A stretch of 64,000 nucleotides of DNA from Magnetospirillum sulfuroxidans (lineage in GTDB: Bacteria; Pseudomonadota; Alphaproteobacteria; Rhodospirillales; Magnetospirillaceae): assembly GCF_018224925.1 (NCBI RefSeq), contig NZ_JAGTUF010000006.1:105980-169979 (forward strand), in the 5' to 3' direction. Position numbers and translations under genes: made by a program. Numbering within the stretch: position 1 is the stretch's first letter; every line of letters starts with the position of its first letter. The notes under the pieces are model-generated. The model was given only the letters and a program-made list of their open reading frames with translations, had not been told where the DNA came from and searched no databases. Positions 26,143-34,694 of the stretch are shown here, piece by piece.

Positions 26143-26212
26143 GTCGTGTTCACTTTCGTTGGTTACCGTCTTGCCGATATAGGCGTATGGGCGATGGCCG
26201 GCAAGCGGGCGA

Positions 26213-26482
26213 TCACTCCCTAAGCAATTTGTAATGCGGATCATCGGCGGCGCTGTCGAAGCTGAACAACACCGCGCCGGTGGCGTGGTCGATGCATTGA
26301 AAGGCGGTGCGCTCGGAGGTCGAGGACGGTTGCCACAAGGCGTTGGTCATGCCGGCGCGGCTGAGGCCGGCGATCATGGGCGCCGCTTTTTCGCATTGGG
26401 CGACGGTGTCGAAGGAGATGGCGGGGGCGGTGTAGGCGCACATGGGGCCGACACAGGCGATGACCAGGGCGGAAATGGGCAT
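26213..26482 (-). CDS. Small exported hypothetical protein with four cysteines
   Basis: An 89-residue protein of unknown function. The ATG at 26482 has a strong GAAGGAGAT eight bases upstream, which decides the start. The first 20 residues are a hydrophobic leader; the mature part has cysteines near residues 30 and 63 and reads as a compact soluble domain ending 'DDPHYKLLRE'. It stands between the M16 pair and a terminator after the DUF3035 gene, so it must have its own promoter. I recognise no family. Confidence 0.65.
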   Translation of the reverse strand: MPISALVIACVGPMCAYTAPAISFDTVAQCEKAAPMIAGLSRAGMTNALWQPSSTSERTAFQCIDHATGAVLFSFDSAADDPHYKLLRE

Positions 26483-26601
26483 GGCAAATCTCCTTCGGGG
26501 CAATGGACGATGGGAAACCTCGTTGCATGTCGCGTTATCGACAGATGGGCACGGCCCGCGCCGTCACCAAGATGTAACGCAAGAAGCGGGCCAGGATGGG
26601 C

Positions 26602-26631
26602 AAAGAAAAACCCCCAGGCGGAACCTGGGGG
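26602..26631 (-). terminator. Rho-independent terminator after the DUF3035 gene
   Basis: On the minus strand CCCCCAGG-TTCCG-CCTGGGGG (26631-26611) forms a perfect 8-bp stem followed by TTTTTCTTT (26610-26602). It lies 33 bases past the DUF3035 stop and should end the ileS-lspA-DUF3035 transcript. Confidence 0.9.
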
Positions 26632-26663
26632 TGCGTTCATTGTTCAGGTTGCGGGGGGGGCTG

Positions 26664-27251
26664 TTACCAGATCCCCTCCAGCATGCCCTTGCGGCGGCGC
26701 TCGATGCGCGGGGTGTCACCCGATGTCGGCGCATTGCCCAAGGCCTGATTTTCGCGCAGACGCTGCGCTTCCTTGCCAGCGTCCAATTGCTCGCCATAGC
26801 CCATTCCCTCGGCCTTGCGCCAGAACACCAGCTTGTCGGTGAAGGATTTGTCGGCATCGGCCAGCGACTGGCTTTCCTTGTTCACCAGCAGGCGGATATC
26901 GGGCTGAGCCTGTTCGGCCCCGGCCTTTTTCAGCAAGGTGACGTCACCTTGGGTGCGGCCTTGGGTGGAAATCGGGGTGACGGCGCGGGGATTGCCGGTC
27001 AACGCCCGGCGGGCCTGATCGCGGACATTGCCTTCTTGCGGGCGATCAACGCCCGGCGTCGGCGGCCGCAGCGAAAAATCGGGCGGCATGGACAACGGTG
27101 CCCGTGACACCACCTGGAATTCATCCGGCGGCGCTTTGTCGTAGCCCAGCGCGCGCTTGGCTTCGGAGCAGCCGGAAAGGGCGAGCGAGGCCAGCGCCAG
27201 CAGGGCGGCAACTCGCAACGGTGACGAAAGGGAGATGTTCATGCGCTTCAT
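26664..27251 (-). CDS. DUF3035 lipoprotein
   Basis: A 195-residue outer membrane-type lipoprotein. The leader ends in the lipobox LALSGC, with the acylated cysteine near residue 28, and 'PPDEFQVVSRAPLSMPPDFSLRPP' is the DUF3035 signature. The rest is polar and probably disordered or helical. DUF3035 is an alphaproteobacterial family placed downstream of lspA, the enzyme that would process it, as seen here with a four-base gap. Its molecular role is not assigned. An ATG three codons downstream (27242) is an alternative start. Confidence 0.88.
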   Translation of the reverse strand: MKRMNISLSSPLRVAALLALASLALSGCSEAKRALGYDKAPPDEFQVVSRAPLSMPPDFSLRPPTPGVDRPQEGNVRDQARRALTGNPRAVTPISTQGRTQGDVTLLKKAGAEQAQPDIRLLVNKESQSLADADKSFTDKLVFWRKAEGMGYGEQLDAGKEAQRLRENQALGNAPTSGDTPRIERRRKGMLEGIW

Positions 27252-27255
27252 GGCC

Positions 27256-27759
27256 TCAATTCTTATCCGAGTTCTGCCGGCTAAACAAGGAATCCAATAT
27301 CAGCAGGATGGCGCCGATGGTGATGGCTGAATCCGCCAGATTAAAGGCTGGCCAATGCCAGCCAAAGGCGTGGACGTCCAAAAAGTCGGCCACCGCGCCC
27401 CACCGCACCCGATCGACGACATTGCCCAAGGCGCCGCCGATGATCGCCCCCAGGGCCAGCGAAATCAGCCGCCCCTGCGCCTTGCCCAGCCAAATCAGCA
27501 AGGCGATGACGATGACCACCGACAAGGCCGACAGGGCCAACGCATTCCACGGCCCGTCATTATTGAAGATACCAAACGACACGCCGCGATTCCAGGTCAT
27601 CAGCAGATTGAAGAACGGCGTCAGTTCGATCACTGTCGGGCTGAAGAACGGGGTGTCGGTGACGCCGTCGGGGCGCATCACCTTTTCCACCACCCACCAT
27701 TTGGAAATCTGGTCGGCGACGATCAGCGCCGCCGCCAGCATCAGGCCCAATTTGCGCAT
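27256..27759 (-). CDS. lspA: Lipoprotein signal peptidase (signal peptidase II)
   Basis: A 167-residue inner membrane aspartyl protease that removes signal peptides from prolipoproteins. Four hydrophobic helices are visible. The catalytic aspartates lie in 'GNVVDRVRWGAVADF' and 'FNLADSAI'. The early 'ADQISKWWV' and 'TWNRGVSFGIF' match the family. The ATG at 27759 lies four bases after the ileS stop; the longer open frame overlaps ileS. The ileS-lspA order is conserved in many bacteria. Confidence 0.95.
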   Translation of the reverse strand: MRKLGLMLAAALIVADQISKWWVVEKVMRPDGVTDTPFFSPTVIELTPFFNLLMTWNRGVSFGIFNNDGPWNALALSALSVVIVIALLIWLGKAQGRLISLALGAIIGGALGNVVDRVRWGAVADFLDVHAFGWHWPAFNLADSAITIGAILLILDSLFSRQNSDKN

Positions 27760-27763
27760 GATC

Positions 27764-30616
27764 TCAGCCCGCCTTGCTGACGGCGTCGGAACAGCGTCCG
27801 CACACGCCGTCGTGCTGGCGGTGGCCGACTTCGGGCAAGACCTTCCAGCAGCGTTGGCATTTGTCGCCCTCAGCATTGCGCGGCACCACCCCGACGCCGG
27901 CGATATCGGAAAGAACGAAGGCACTGTCGGGCGGCGGCCCTTCGATCACCAACAGGCCCGAGGTGATGCAGATTTCCGCCATATCCTGATCGGCGATGGC
28001 TTCGGCCAGTTCGCCTTGGACATAGAGCGCCGGGTTGGCTTGCAGGCTGGAGCCGATGCGCTTGGCCACCCGTTCGCCTTCCAGCGCGCCGGTGACGACG
28101 CGGCGGACATCGCGGATTTTCTGCCATTTGGCGGCCAGGGCATCGTCGCGCCATGCGGCCGGCACGTCGGGGAAGGTGTGCAGATGGACCGAATCGTCGG
28201 CTGACGGATGGCGGGTCAGCCAAGCTTCTTCCGCCGTGAAACAGGCGAACGGAGCCAACCACTTGCACAGCGCGTCCAAAACGATGTCCATCACCGTGCG
28301 GGCGGCGCGGCGGCGGATGCTGTCGCTGGCATCGCAGTACAGCGCATCCTTGCGGATGTCGAAATAGAACGCCGACAGATCGACGGCGCAGAAATTGTGC
28401 AGCTCGTTGAACCAGGGATGGAATTCGAAGCCGGCGCAGGCGGCGCGCAGACCGCCGTCGATTTCGCTCAGGCGATGCAGCACCCAGCGTTCCAGTTCGG
28501 GCATCTCGGCCACCGGCAGGCGTTCCGCCTCGCTCAGACCATCGACGGCGCCGAGCAGATAGCGCAAGGTGTTGCGCAGGCGGCGATAGACGTCGACCTG
28601 GGTCTTCAGGATTTCCGGGCCGATGCGCAGATCGTCGGAATAATCCGACCCCACCACCCACAGGCGCAAGATATCGGCCCCCTGGGTGTCGACCACCTGT
28701 TGCGGCGAGACGACGTTGCCCAAGGATTTGGACATCTTGCGGCCGTCTTCGTCCAAGACGAAGCCGTGGGTCAGCACCGCGTCATAGGGGGCGCGGCCAC
28801 GGGTGCCGCAGCTTTCCAGCAACGAGGAATGGAACCAGCCGCGATGCTGGTCGCTGCCTTCCAGATACAGGCTGGCCGGCCATTGGGTGCCGGACCATTC
28901 GGCGCCTTCCAGCACGAAGGCATGGGTGCAGCCGGAATCGAACCAGACGTCCAAGACGTCGAAGATCTGTTCGAAATTTTCCGGGTCGTGGTCGTTGCCG
29001 AGGAAACGGCTGGCCGGGCTGGTGTACCAGGCGTCCGAGCCCTCGGTCTCGAAGGCGGCGACGATGCGGGCCATGACGTCAGGATCGCGCAACGGCTGGC
29101 CATTGCGCTTGTCGACGAAGACGGTGATCGGCACGCCCCAGGCGCGCTGGCGCGACAGGCACCAATCGGGACGGGTCTCGATCATGGCGCCGATGCGGTT
29201 CTTGCCCTGGGCGGGGACGAAGCGGGTGGTGTCGATGGCGGCCAGGGCCTTGGCCCGCAGGCCGTGGCTTTCCATGGACACGAACCATTGCGGCGTGGTG
29301 CGGAAGATCAGCGGCGCTTTCGAGCGCCAGGAATGCGGATAGGAATGGTCGATCTTGCCGTGAGCCAACAGGTTGCCGCAGGCTTTCATCGCTTCCAGCA
29401 CCGGCTTGGCCACCGGGCTGTAATACTTGCCGTTCTTGCCCTGGGCCAAGACGCTAAGGCCGGCGAAGATGGCCACCGACGGATAATAGGTGCCGTCGGG
29501 CTGGACGGTGTCGGGCACCGCGATGCCATGGGCGCGGCCCAGATGGAAATCGTCCTCGCCATGGCCCGGCGCGATGTGGACGAAACCGGTGCCGGTATCG
29601 GTGGTGACGAAATCGCCGGCCAGGGCGGGGACGGGGAAATCATAGCCGCCCTTGGCGTCGGGGTGATGCTTCAAGGGATGCTGGCAGAGGGTGCCGGCCA
29701 GGGCCTCGCCCTTGATGGTATGCAACACGGTGAAGCTGGCCTTGGCATCCTTGGCCACCTGCTCGGCCTGATCCTTGATCAGCACCAGCTTGTCACCCAT
29801 CCGTGCCAGGCTGCCTTCGGCCGCCTCGGTGACCTCCACCACCACATACTCGAATTCGGCGCCATAGGCCAAGGCGCGGTTGCCCGGCATGGTCCACGGC
29901 GTCGTCGTCCAGATGACGATGTTGGCGCCTTCGATCTCGGGGCAGCCGGCGCTCACCACCGGGAACTTGACCCAGATGGTCACCGAGGTGTGGTCGTGAT
30001 ACTCGATTTCGGCCTCGGCCAGGGCGGTCTTTTCCACCACCGACCACATCACCGGCTTGACGCCCTTGTACAAGCTGCCGTCCAGCAGGAACTTGCCCAA
30101 TTCGCCGGCGATGGTGGCTTCGGCGGCATTGGTCATGGTGGTGTAGGGGTGATCCCAGTCGCCTTCCACCCCCAGGCGCTTGAATTCCTCGCGCTGGATG
30201 TCGATCCATTGGCGGGCGAAGGCGCGGCATTCCTCGCGGAATTGCACCACCGGCACCTGATCCTTGTCCTGGCCGGCGTCGCGGTACTTTTCCTCGATCT
30301 TCCATTCGATCGGCAGGCCGTGGCAATCCCAGCCGGGAATGTAATGAACATCACGACCCAGCATGAATTGGGTGCGGTTGATGACGTCCTTCAAGATCTT
30401 GTTGAGCGCGTGACCGATGTGCAAATGGCCGTTGGCATAAGGCGGGCCGTCATGCAGCATGAACTTCTCGCGGCCCTTGGCCACCTGCTGCATGCGGGCA
30501 AACAGGCCCATATCGGCCCAACGCTTGAGCAGCTTGGGTTCCAGATCGGGCAGGCCGGCTTTCATCGGAAAATCGGTCTTGGGCAGGAAGACGGTGTTCT
30601 TGTAGTCCGCGCTCAT
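27764..30616 (-). CDS. ileS: Isoleucyl-tRNA synthetase
   Basis: A 950-residue class I synthetase charging tRNA-Ile. The HIGH motif is in 'PPYANGHLHIGHALNKILKD' and KMSKS in 'DGRKMSKSLGN'. The CP1 editing domain includes 'WTTTPWTMPGNRAL'. Four C-terminal cysteines, 'CQRCWKVLPEVG' and 'CGRCSD', form the zinc finger of the bacterial IleS1 type. Length and order are normal. It is flanked by ribF upstream (12 bases) and lspA downstream. Confidence 0.97.
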   Translation of the reverse strand: MSADYKNTVFLPKTDFPMKAGLPDLEPKLLKRWADMGLFARMQQVAKGREKFMLHDGPPYANGHLHIGHALNKILKDVINRTQFMLGRDVHYIPGWDCHGLPIEWKIEEKYRDAGQDKDQVPVVQFREECRAFARQWIDIQREEFKRLGVEGDWDHPYTTMTNAAEATIAGELGKFLLDGSLYKGVKPVMWSVVEKTALAEAEIEYHDHTSVTIWVKFPVVSAGCPEIEGANIVIWTTTPWTMPGNRALAYGAEFEYVVVEVTEAAEGSLARMGDKLVLIKDQAEQVAKDAKASFTVLHTIKGEALAGTLCQHPLKHHPDAKGGYDFPVPALAGDFVTTDTGTGFVHIAPGHGEDDFHLGRAHGIAVPDTVQPDGTYYPSVAIFAGLSVLAQGKNGKYYSPVAKPVLEAMKACGNLLAHGKIDHSYPHSWRSKAPLIFRTTPQWFVSMESHGLRAKALAAIDTTRFVPAQGKNRIGAMIETRPDWCLSRQRAWGVPITVFVDKRNGQPLRDPDVMARIVAAFETEGSDAWYTSPASRFLGNDHDPENFEQIFDVLDVWFDSGCTHAFVLEGAEWSGTQWPASLYLEGSDQHRGWFHSSLLESCGTRGRAPYDAVLTHGFVLDEDGRKMSKSLGNVVSPQQVVDTQGADILRLWVVGSDYSDDLRIGPEILKTQVDVYRRLRNTLRYLLGAVDGLSEAERLPVAEMPELERWVLHRLSEIDGGLRAACAGFEFHPWFNELHNFCAVDLSAFYFDIRKDALYCDASDSIRRRAARTVMDIVLDALCKWLAPFACFTAEEAWLTRHPSADDSVHLHTFPDVPAAWRDDALAAKWQKIRDVRRVVTGALEGERVAKRIGSSLQANPALYVQGELAEAIADQDMAEICITSGLLVIEGPPPDSAFVLSDIAGVGVVPRNAEGDKCQRCWKVLPEVGHRQHDGVCGRCSDAVSKAG

Positions 30617-30628
30617 GTCGGGTCTCTT

Positions 30629-31615
30629 CTAATTTTCGGACACGGCCACCATGGGGCCGGGACTTGCGGGGAAATGACGGGCAGCCAGCATTTGGCGGGC
30701 GGTGGCGGCATCGGTTTGAATTTGCGACTTCAATTCGTCCAGACCCGAGAATTTGCGTTCCGTGCGGATGAAGTCGATCAGGGCGACCCGCAGATGACGG
30801 CCGTACAGGTCCATATTCTGGTCCAGCAGATGCACTTCCAAAATCTGGTCGGTCTTGTCGAAAGTCGGGCGCGAGCCGAAATTGGCGACGCCGTCCAGCC
30901 ATTGGGTGGCGCCGCCCAGATCGATGCCGGCGCGCACGGCATAGACGCCGGCCGCCGGGCGCTGATATTCGCCCAGATGGATGTTGGCGGTGGGGAAGCC
31001 GATGGTGCGGCCGCGCTGGTCGCCGTGTTCGACCCGGCCTTCGATTTCCCAGTAATGGCCCAGCAATTGGGCGGCGATGGCGGGGCGGCCGTTGGTCAAG
31101 GCCTCCCGCACGCGGGTCGAGGAAAAAGTCTCGCCGCCCTCGGCCATTTCCGGCGGCACGGCGGTGAAGCCGAAAGCGCCTTCATCGGCGGCCTTTTGCA
31201 ACAGCGCCCCGGTGCCCTTGCGGCCCTTGCCGAAAACGTAATCATAGCCGACCACCACGTGGCGAACCTTCAGGCAATTGCCCAAAACATCGCCGACGAA
31301 TTCCAACGCCGTCATGTTGGCGAAATCCTGGTCGAAATGCTGCATGAACAACAAATCGATGCCCAAGGCTTCGATCAGCCGGGCCTTGACGCGAAACGGC
31401 GTCAGCCGGAATTGCGGCTGGGTCGGATTGAAAAAAGCGCGGGGGTGCGGCTCGAACGTCATCACCCCGTGGGGCGCGCCCAAGGATTCGGCGATACGCT
31501 TGGCGGTCAGGATCACCGCCTGATGGCCCCGATGGACGCCGTCGAAATTGCCCAGCGCCACCACACACCCGCGCAGGTCGGGGGGCAGTTCGCCGCAATG
31601 TCGGATCAGGCGCAT
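30629..31615 (-). CDS. ribF: Bifunctional riboflavin kinase / FAD synthetase
   Basis: A 328-residue enzyme making FMN and FAD from riboflavin and ATP. The N-terminal adenylyltransferase has 'ALGNFDGVHRGHQAVI' and 'VVVGYDYVFGKGRKG'; the C-terminal kinase has 'GDQRGRTIGFPTANI'. The ATG at 31615 gives the family N-terminus 'MRLIRH'. A TTG three codons upstream (31624) has the better-spaced AAGGA and could be the true start. ribF-ileS-lspA is a widely conserved order. Confidence 0.94.
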   Translation of the reverse strand: MRLIRHCGELPPDLRGCVVALGNFDGVHRGHQAVILTAKRIAESLGAPHGVMTFEPHPRAFFNPTQPQFRLTPFRVKARLIEALGIDLLFMQHFDQDFANMTALEFVGDVLGNCLKVRHVVVGYDYVFGKGRKGTGALLQKAADEGAFGFTAVPPEMAEGGETFSSTRVREALTNGRPAIAAQLLGHYWEIEGRVEHGDQRGRTIGFPTANIHLGEYQRPAAGVYAVRAGIDLGGATQWLDGVANFGSRPTFDKTDQILEVHLLDQNMDLYGRHLRVALIDFIRTERKFSGLDELKSQIQTDAATARQMLAARHFPASPGPMVAVSEN

Positions 31616-31696
31616 GGGGGCCAAGTTCGCATTCCTTCATTTCCAAGGAAGTAAGGGGTAGTCGAAAGCGCAGACCAGTGCAACCCCGCTGGACGG

Positions 31697-32713
31697 TCAG
31701 TCCATGGAGAAGTCGGCCCAGGGAATGGCTGGAAAGGCCGCGATCCGCGCCGGCCCCAAATACAGCCCGCCCTCTTGCACGGTGATTGGGGCGGGGATCG
31801 CCGGGCGGCCGCGTGCGTCCGGTTTGGCCATCAGCGCCAAAATGGTCTTGGTGGTCCGGGCGACCGCGGGGTCGATGGCGCCGCTTTGTCCCAACCGGTC
31901 CATCAGCGCGTCAAAGCCGCGCATCTGGGTGGATAAGGCGATCAGGGGCTGGCCGTTGGGGTCCAGGGCGGCGGTGCCGTTGCCTTCCAGGCCCATGGGC
32001 GGCCAATCCAGGGCGACCCGTTCCAGTTCCAGCACACCGCCTTGCTTGCTCCAATCGATGATGGCGGTCACAGGCCGAGGCCAGGATGCGGAAGGCGGGA
32101 ATATTCCCATCACCCGGCCGGATATTTCGGCCATGGTGATGGTGGGGTCGAAATCGGCGAAGGGCAGCTTTGGCACGCCGATCTCGCGGGCGGACAGGGC
32201 AAAGCGCCAACTGGCCGGGTGGCCGCTGGGGTCAGGGCGCGGCGGCAGCGCGGCAATGCTGAGAGCCATGTCTTCGATGCTCAGGCTATCGGGGCCGCGC
32301 AGACCGTGCAGATGGGCGTCAAGGGTGCCGGCGGCCAGCGTCGCCGTCAGCACGGCGACGTCGCAGCTCCAGTCGCGGCCATCGCGGCCGATGGTCTGGC
32401 GGCCTTGGGTGCTGAGATGCACCGCGCGCGGCCACAGCGGCGCCGTCTTCAGGGTCAGAATCGGGGCCTGCCAGTGTATTCCGGCCGGAATGGTCACGCT
32501 GGGGTTGCCAAGGGTCAGGGACAGGCGTCCGGGAAAACCGCTTGCGGTGATGTCATCCCAGGCGACATTCCAGCCCGCGGCGCGCCGGGTTTCGGCCCAG
32601 CGTTCCAATTGGCTGCGGGCTTGCCCTGCGGCATGAAACCAATACAGGGTATAAGCGACAGCGGCGACAACGAGCGCGGCGCCAAGAACAAGGCTGAGAC
32701 GGCGAGCGGACAT
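31697..32713 (-). CDS. DUF2125 family membrane-anchored protein
   Basis: A 338-residue alphaproteobacterial protein with an N-terminal membrane anchor (about 5-25) and a large periplasmic, beta-rich part. 'WNVAWDDITASGFPGRLSLTL' and the later 'GNGTAALDPNGQPL' match the DUF2125 pattern, which resembles AsmA-like lipid-related envelope proteins. No enzyme activity is known. Its start codon shares two bases with the ATG of the divergent chaC gene. Confidence 0.85.
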   Translation of the reverse strand: MSARRLSLVLGAALVVAAVAYTLYWFHAAGQARSQLERWAETRRAAGWNVAWDDITASGFPGRLSLTLGNPSVTIPAGIHWQAPILTLKTAPLWPRAVHLSTQGRQTIGRDGRDWSCDVAVLTATLAAGTLDAHLHGLRGPDSLSIEDMALSIAALPPRPDPSGHPASWRFALSAREIGVPKLPFADFDPTITMAEISGRVMGIFPPSASWPRPVTAIIDWSKQGGVLELERVALDWPPMGLEGNGTAALDPNGQPLIALSTQMRGFDALMDRLGQSGAIDPAVARTTKTILALMAKPDARGRPAIPAPITVQEGGLYLGPARIAAFPAIPWADFSMD

Positions 32714-33293
32714 GGATACATCCGACGACAGGAAGGCGAAGCAAAGGTCTACTCCGGCCCATGGCGCGGCGCAAGGTGATGTGTGGGTCTTCGCCTATGG
32801 CTCGTTGATGTGGAACCCGGATTTCACCCCGCAAGAAAGCGTGCCGGCCCGGCTTTTCGGCTGGCGGCGGGCGTTGTGCATCTTATCGACCATCTATCGC
32901 GGCACCGAGGATCGGCCCGGTCTGGTCTTGGGTTTGGATCAGGGGGGCTCGTGCCGGGGGCGGGCCTTGCGGGTGGCGGCGGCGGATTGGCCGACGGTCA
33001 AGGCGCGGCTGGATGCGCGCGAATTGCCGACCTTGGTCTATATCCCGCGCTTTTTGCCGGTGCGGCTGGAAAATGGCGCGACGGTCGCCGCCTATGCCTA
33101 TGTGGTCGATCGCCGGCACCGGCAATATTGGCGCGGCGAACCGGCCGAGGCGCTGCGATTGCTGCGCCAGGGGCACGGCAAGGGCGGCTCGGCTCGGGAT
33201 TATCTGGCGCAGACGGTCGGGCACCTGTCGCAGATGGGAATTCGCGCCGGCGCCCTGCATCGCCTGCTCAAAGCCGTGGATGAAGGGGATTGA
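32712..33293 (+). CDS. chaC: ChaC-like gamma-glutamylcyclotransferase
   Basis: A 193-residue cytoplasmic enzyme that degrades glutathione to 5-oxoproline and Cys-Gly. The substrate-binding loop 'VFAYGSLMWNPDF' (about residue 26) and 'GWRRALCI', followed by 'YRGTEDRPGLVLGLDQGGSCRGRALRV', are diagnostic. The catalytic glutamate position is consistent with ChaC. The ATG at 32712 overlaps the start of the divergent DUF2125 gene, so the promoter must lie inside that gene, or an internal start is used. Confidence 0.88.
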   Translation: MDTSDDRKAKQRSTPAHGAAQGDVWVFAYGSLMWNPDFTPQESVPARLFGWRRALCILSTIYRGTEDRPGLVLGLDQGGSCRGRALRVAAADWPTVKARLDARELPTLVYIPRFLPVRLENGATVAAYAYVVDRRHRQYWRGEPAEALRLLRQGHGKGGSARDYLAQTVGHLSQMGIRAGALHRLLKAVDEGD

Positions 33294-33320
33294 CGGCGGC
33301 GGCCAAGCCGGTTCATCATC

Positions 33321-33342
33321 CAAGACGAAACGTATCGTCTTG
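33321..33342. promoter_or_regulatory. Palindromic operator upstream of tetR-GNAT genes
   Basis: CAAGACGA (33321-33328) and TCGTCTTG (33335-33342) are perfect 8-base arms around AACGTA. The site ends 14 bases before the ATG of the TetR gene, as expected for autorepression. Confidence 0.7.
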
Positions 33343-33356
33343 TTGTGTGGTGAGCC

Positions 33357-33926
33357 ATGGCCGATCCCGCCCGTCGTTCCTCTGTCAAGCAAACCGCGAT
33401 CCTGAGCGCCGCCGCCGCCCTGGCGGCTGAGGTCGGATATGCGGCGGTAACCATCGAAGCCATCGCCGCGCGGGCCGGGGTGGGCAAGCAGACGATCTAT
33501 CGCTGGTGGCCGTCCAAGGCGGCCCTCTTCGTTGACGTCTATGATCAATTGGTGGTGGTGACGACCGACGATGCGGGGATGGTGTCGGCCCCCCGGCAGG
33601 TCCGCGCTATCTTGGAACAGGTTTTCGCCCTCTATGCCGCCACTCCGGCCGCCACCATCCTGGCCGGACTGATCGCCGACGCCCAGCATGATCCCGCCGC
33701 CCGTCATGCCGTTCTGCACGGGCTGATCGGCGGCCGTGGTCCCGTCTTGGCCACCCCTTTGGCCCGCGCCCGCGCCCAGGGCGGTTTGCCCGCCGATTTC
33801 GACGTCGATTGGGCGGCGGAAATGGTGGTGGCGCTGATCTGGAAGCGGGTGTTGTCCGATGGCGCCCTGGATCAAGCTTTCATCGATCGTATCCTGGCCA
33901 GCGTTTTCGCCGCGGTGGCGTCATGA
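33357..33926 (+). CDS. TetR/AcrR family regulator
   Basis: A 189-residue regulator. The helix-turn-helix is '[27 protein letters not shown]' (about 30-56), of the type with a TetR_C_11-like ligand domain. It is the first gene of a three-gene operon with a GNAT acetyltransferase (ATGA overlap) and a small membrane protein. The palindrome just upstream is the probable operator, so the operon is self-regulated. The inducer is unknown. Confidence 0.9.
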   Translation: MADPARRSSVKQTAILSAAAALAAEVGYAAVTIEAIAARAGVGKQTIYRWWPSKAALFVDVYDQLVVVTTDDAGMVSAPRQVRAILEQVFALYAATPAATILAGLIADAQHDPAARHAVLHGLIGGRGPVLATPLARARAQGGLPADFDVDWAAEMVVALIWKRVLSDGALDQAFIDRILASVFAAVAS

Positions 33927-34417
33927 CCGTTTGTTATCAATCCTATGTGCCCGGCGCCGTCGGCCGGCTGCTGGCCATGCAGATCGAAACGTACTGCCGG
34001 ACCTTGGGCTTCGGTCGTCCCTTCGAAGCCAAGGTTGGCGCCGACATGGCGGCGTTTCTCGGTCGTTACGATCCGGGGCGCGATCTGTTCTTGACGGCCT
34101 TTGACGGCGATGCCTTGGTCGGCGGGATCACCCTTGATCGGGGGGAACATGATCCTGCCTTGGCGATGGCTCATCTGCGTTGGTTCGTCGTTGATGAAAA
34201 TCAGCGTGGTCAGGGCATCGGCGGCACTTTGTTGGGCCGCGCCATCGCCTTCGCCCGCATGCGCGGCGACCGACAGATTTATCTGTGGACGGTCGATGCC
34301 CTGCCGGCGGCGCGCCGCCTTTATGACGCCGCCGGTTTTGTCGTGGCCGAACAGTTCCGCGCCACCACCTGGGGCAAGGAAATGCTCGAACAAAAGCTGG
34401 TGCTGGATCTGACTTGA
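33923..34417 (+). CDS. GNAT family N-acetyltransferase
   Basis: A 164-residue acetyl-CoA-dependent transferase. The acetyl-CoA loop reads '[16 protein letters not shown]', and the C-terminal '[19 protein letters not shown]' is the typical motif B region. The GTCATGACC overlap with the tetR stop fixes the start. The acceptor could be an amine-containing toxin or a small molecule; coupling to TetR suggests a detoxification role, which is inference. Confidence 0.9.
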   Translation: MTVCYQSYVPGAVGRLLAMQIETYCRTLGFGRPFEAKVGADMAAFLGRYDPGRDLFLTAFDGDALVGGITLDRGEHDPALAMAHLRWFVVDENQRGQGIGGTLLGRAIAFARMRGDRQIYLWTVDALPAARRLYDAAGFVVAEQFRATTWGKEMLEQKLVLDLT

Positions 34418-34461
34418 CCGAAGCCAAGGCTGGGGCCCGGCTCTGGCTTCAGTCTGGCGGC

Positions 34462-34692
34462 ATGAGCAAGCTGCTGATTATCGCCGGGATCATCATCCTG
34501 GGTTCCTCGGGCCTGTCGGCCCTGATCGCCATCGCCGTCGGGACGGCGCAATGGCTCAGCCTTCTTGAGCCTCTGTCGCCACGGATACCGCCGCAAAGTC
34601 TGGTGGTTGGCGGTCTGTTTCTGGGGGTGCCGGTGATGGCGGTGGGCTGGGCGCTGATCTGGTTCGGCGGCTGGGCCCGCCATCACCCCTGA
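34462..34692 (+). CDS. Small membrane protein of unknown function
   Basis: A 76-residue protein made of two hydrophobic helices, 'LLIIAGIIILGSSGLSALIAIAVG' type (residues 4-25) and 'GGLFLGVPVMAVGWALIWF' (about 48-68). An in-frame TTG at 34414 overlaps the GNAT stop and would add 16 residues; the ATG at 34462 is preferred. It closes the tetR-GNAT operon and ends two bases before the convergent solute-binding protein gene. Confidence 0.6.
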   Translation: MSKLLIIAGIIILGSSGLSALIAIAVGTAQWLSLLEPLSPRIPPQSLVVGGLFLGVPVMAVGWALIWFGGWARHHP

Positions 34693-34694
34693 TC

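Noticed and set aside
28208..31654. A 1148-codon open frame on the plus strand opposite ileS and ribF
   Set aside because: It is the antisense shadow of two certain genes. Its composition is rich in Gly, Ala, His and Gln and shows no domain.
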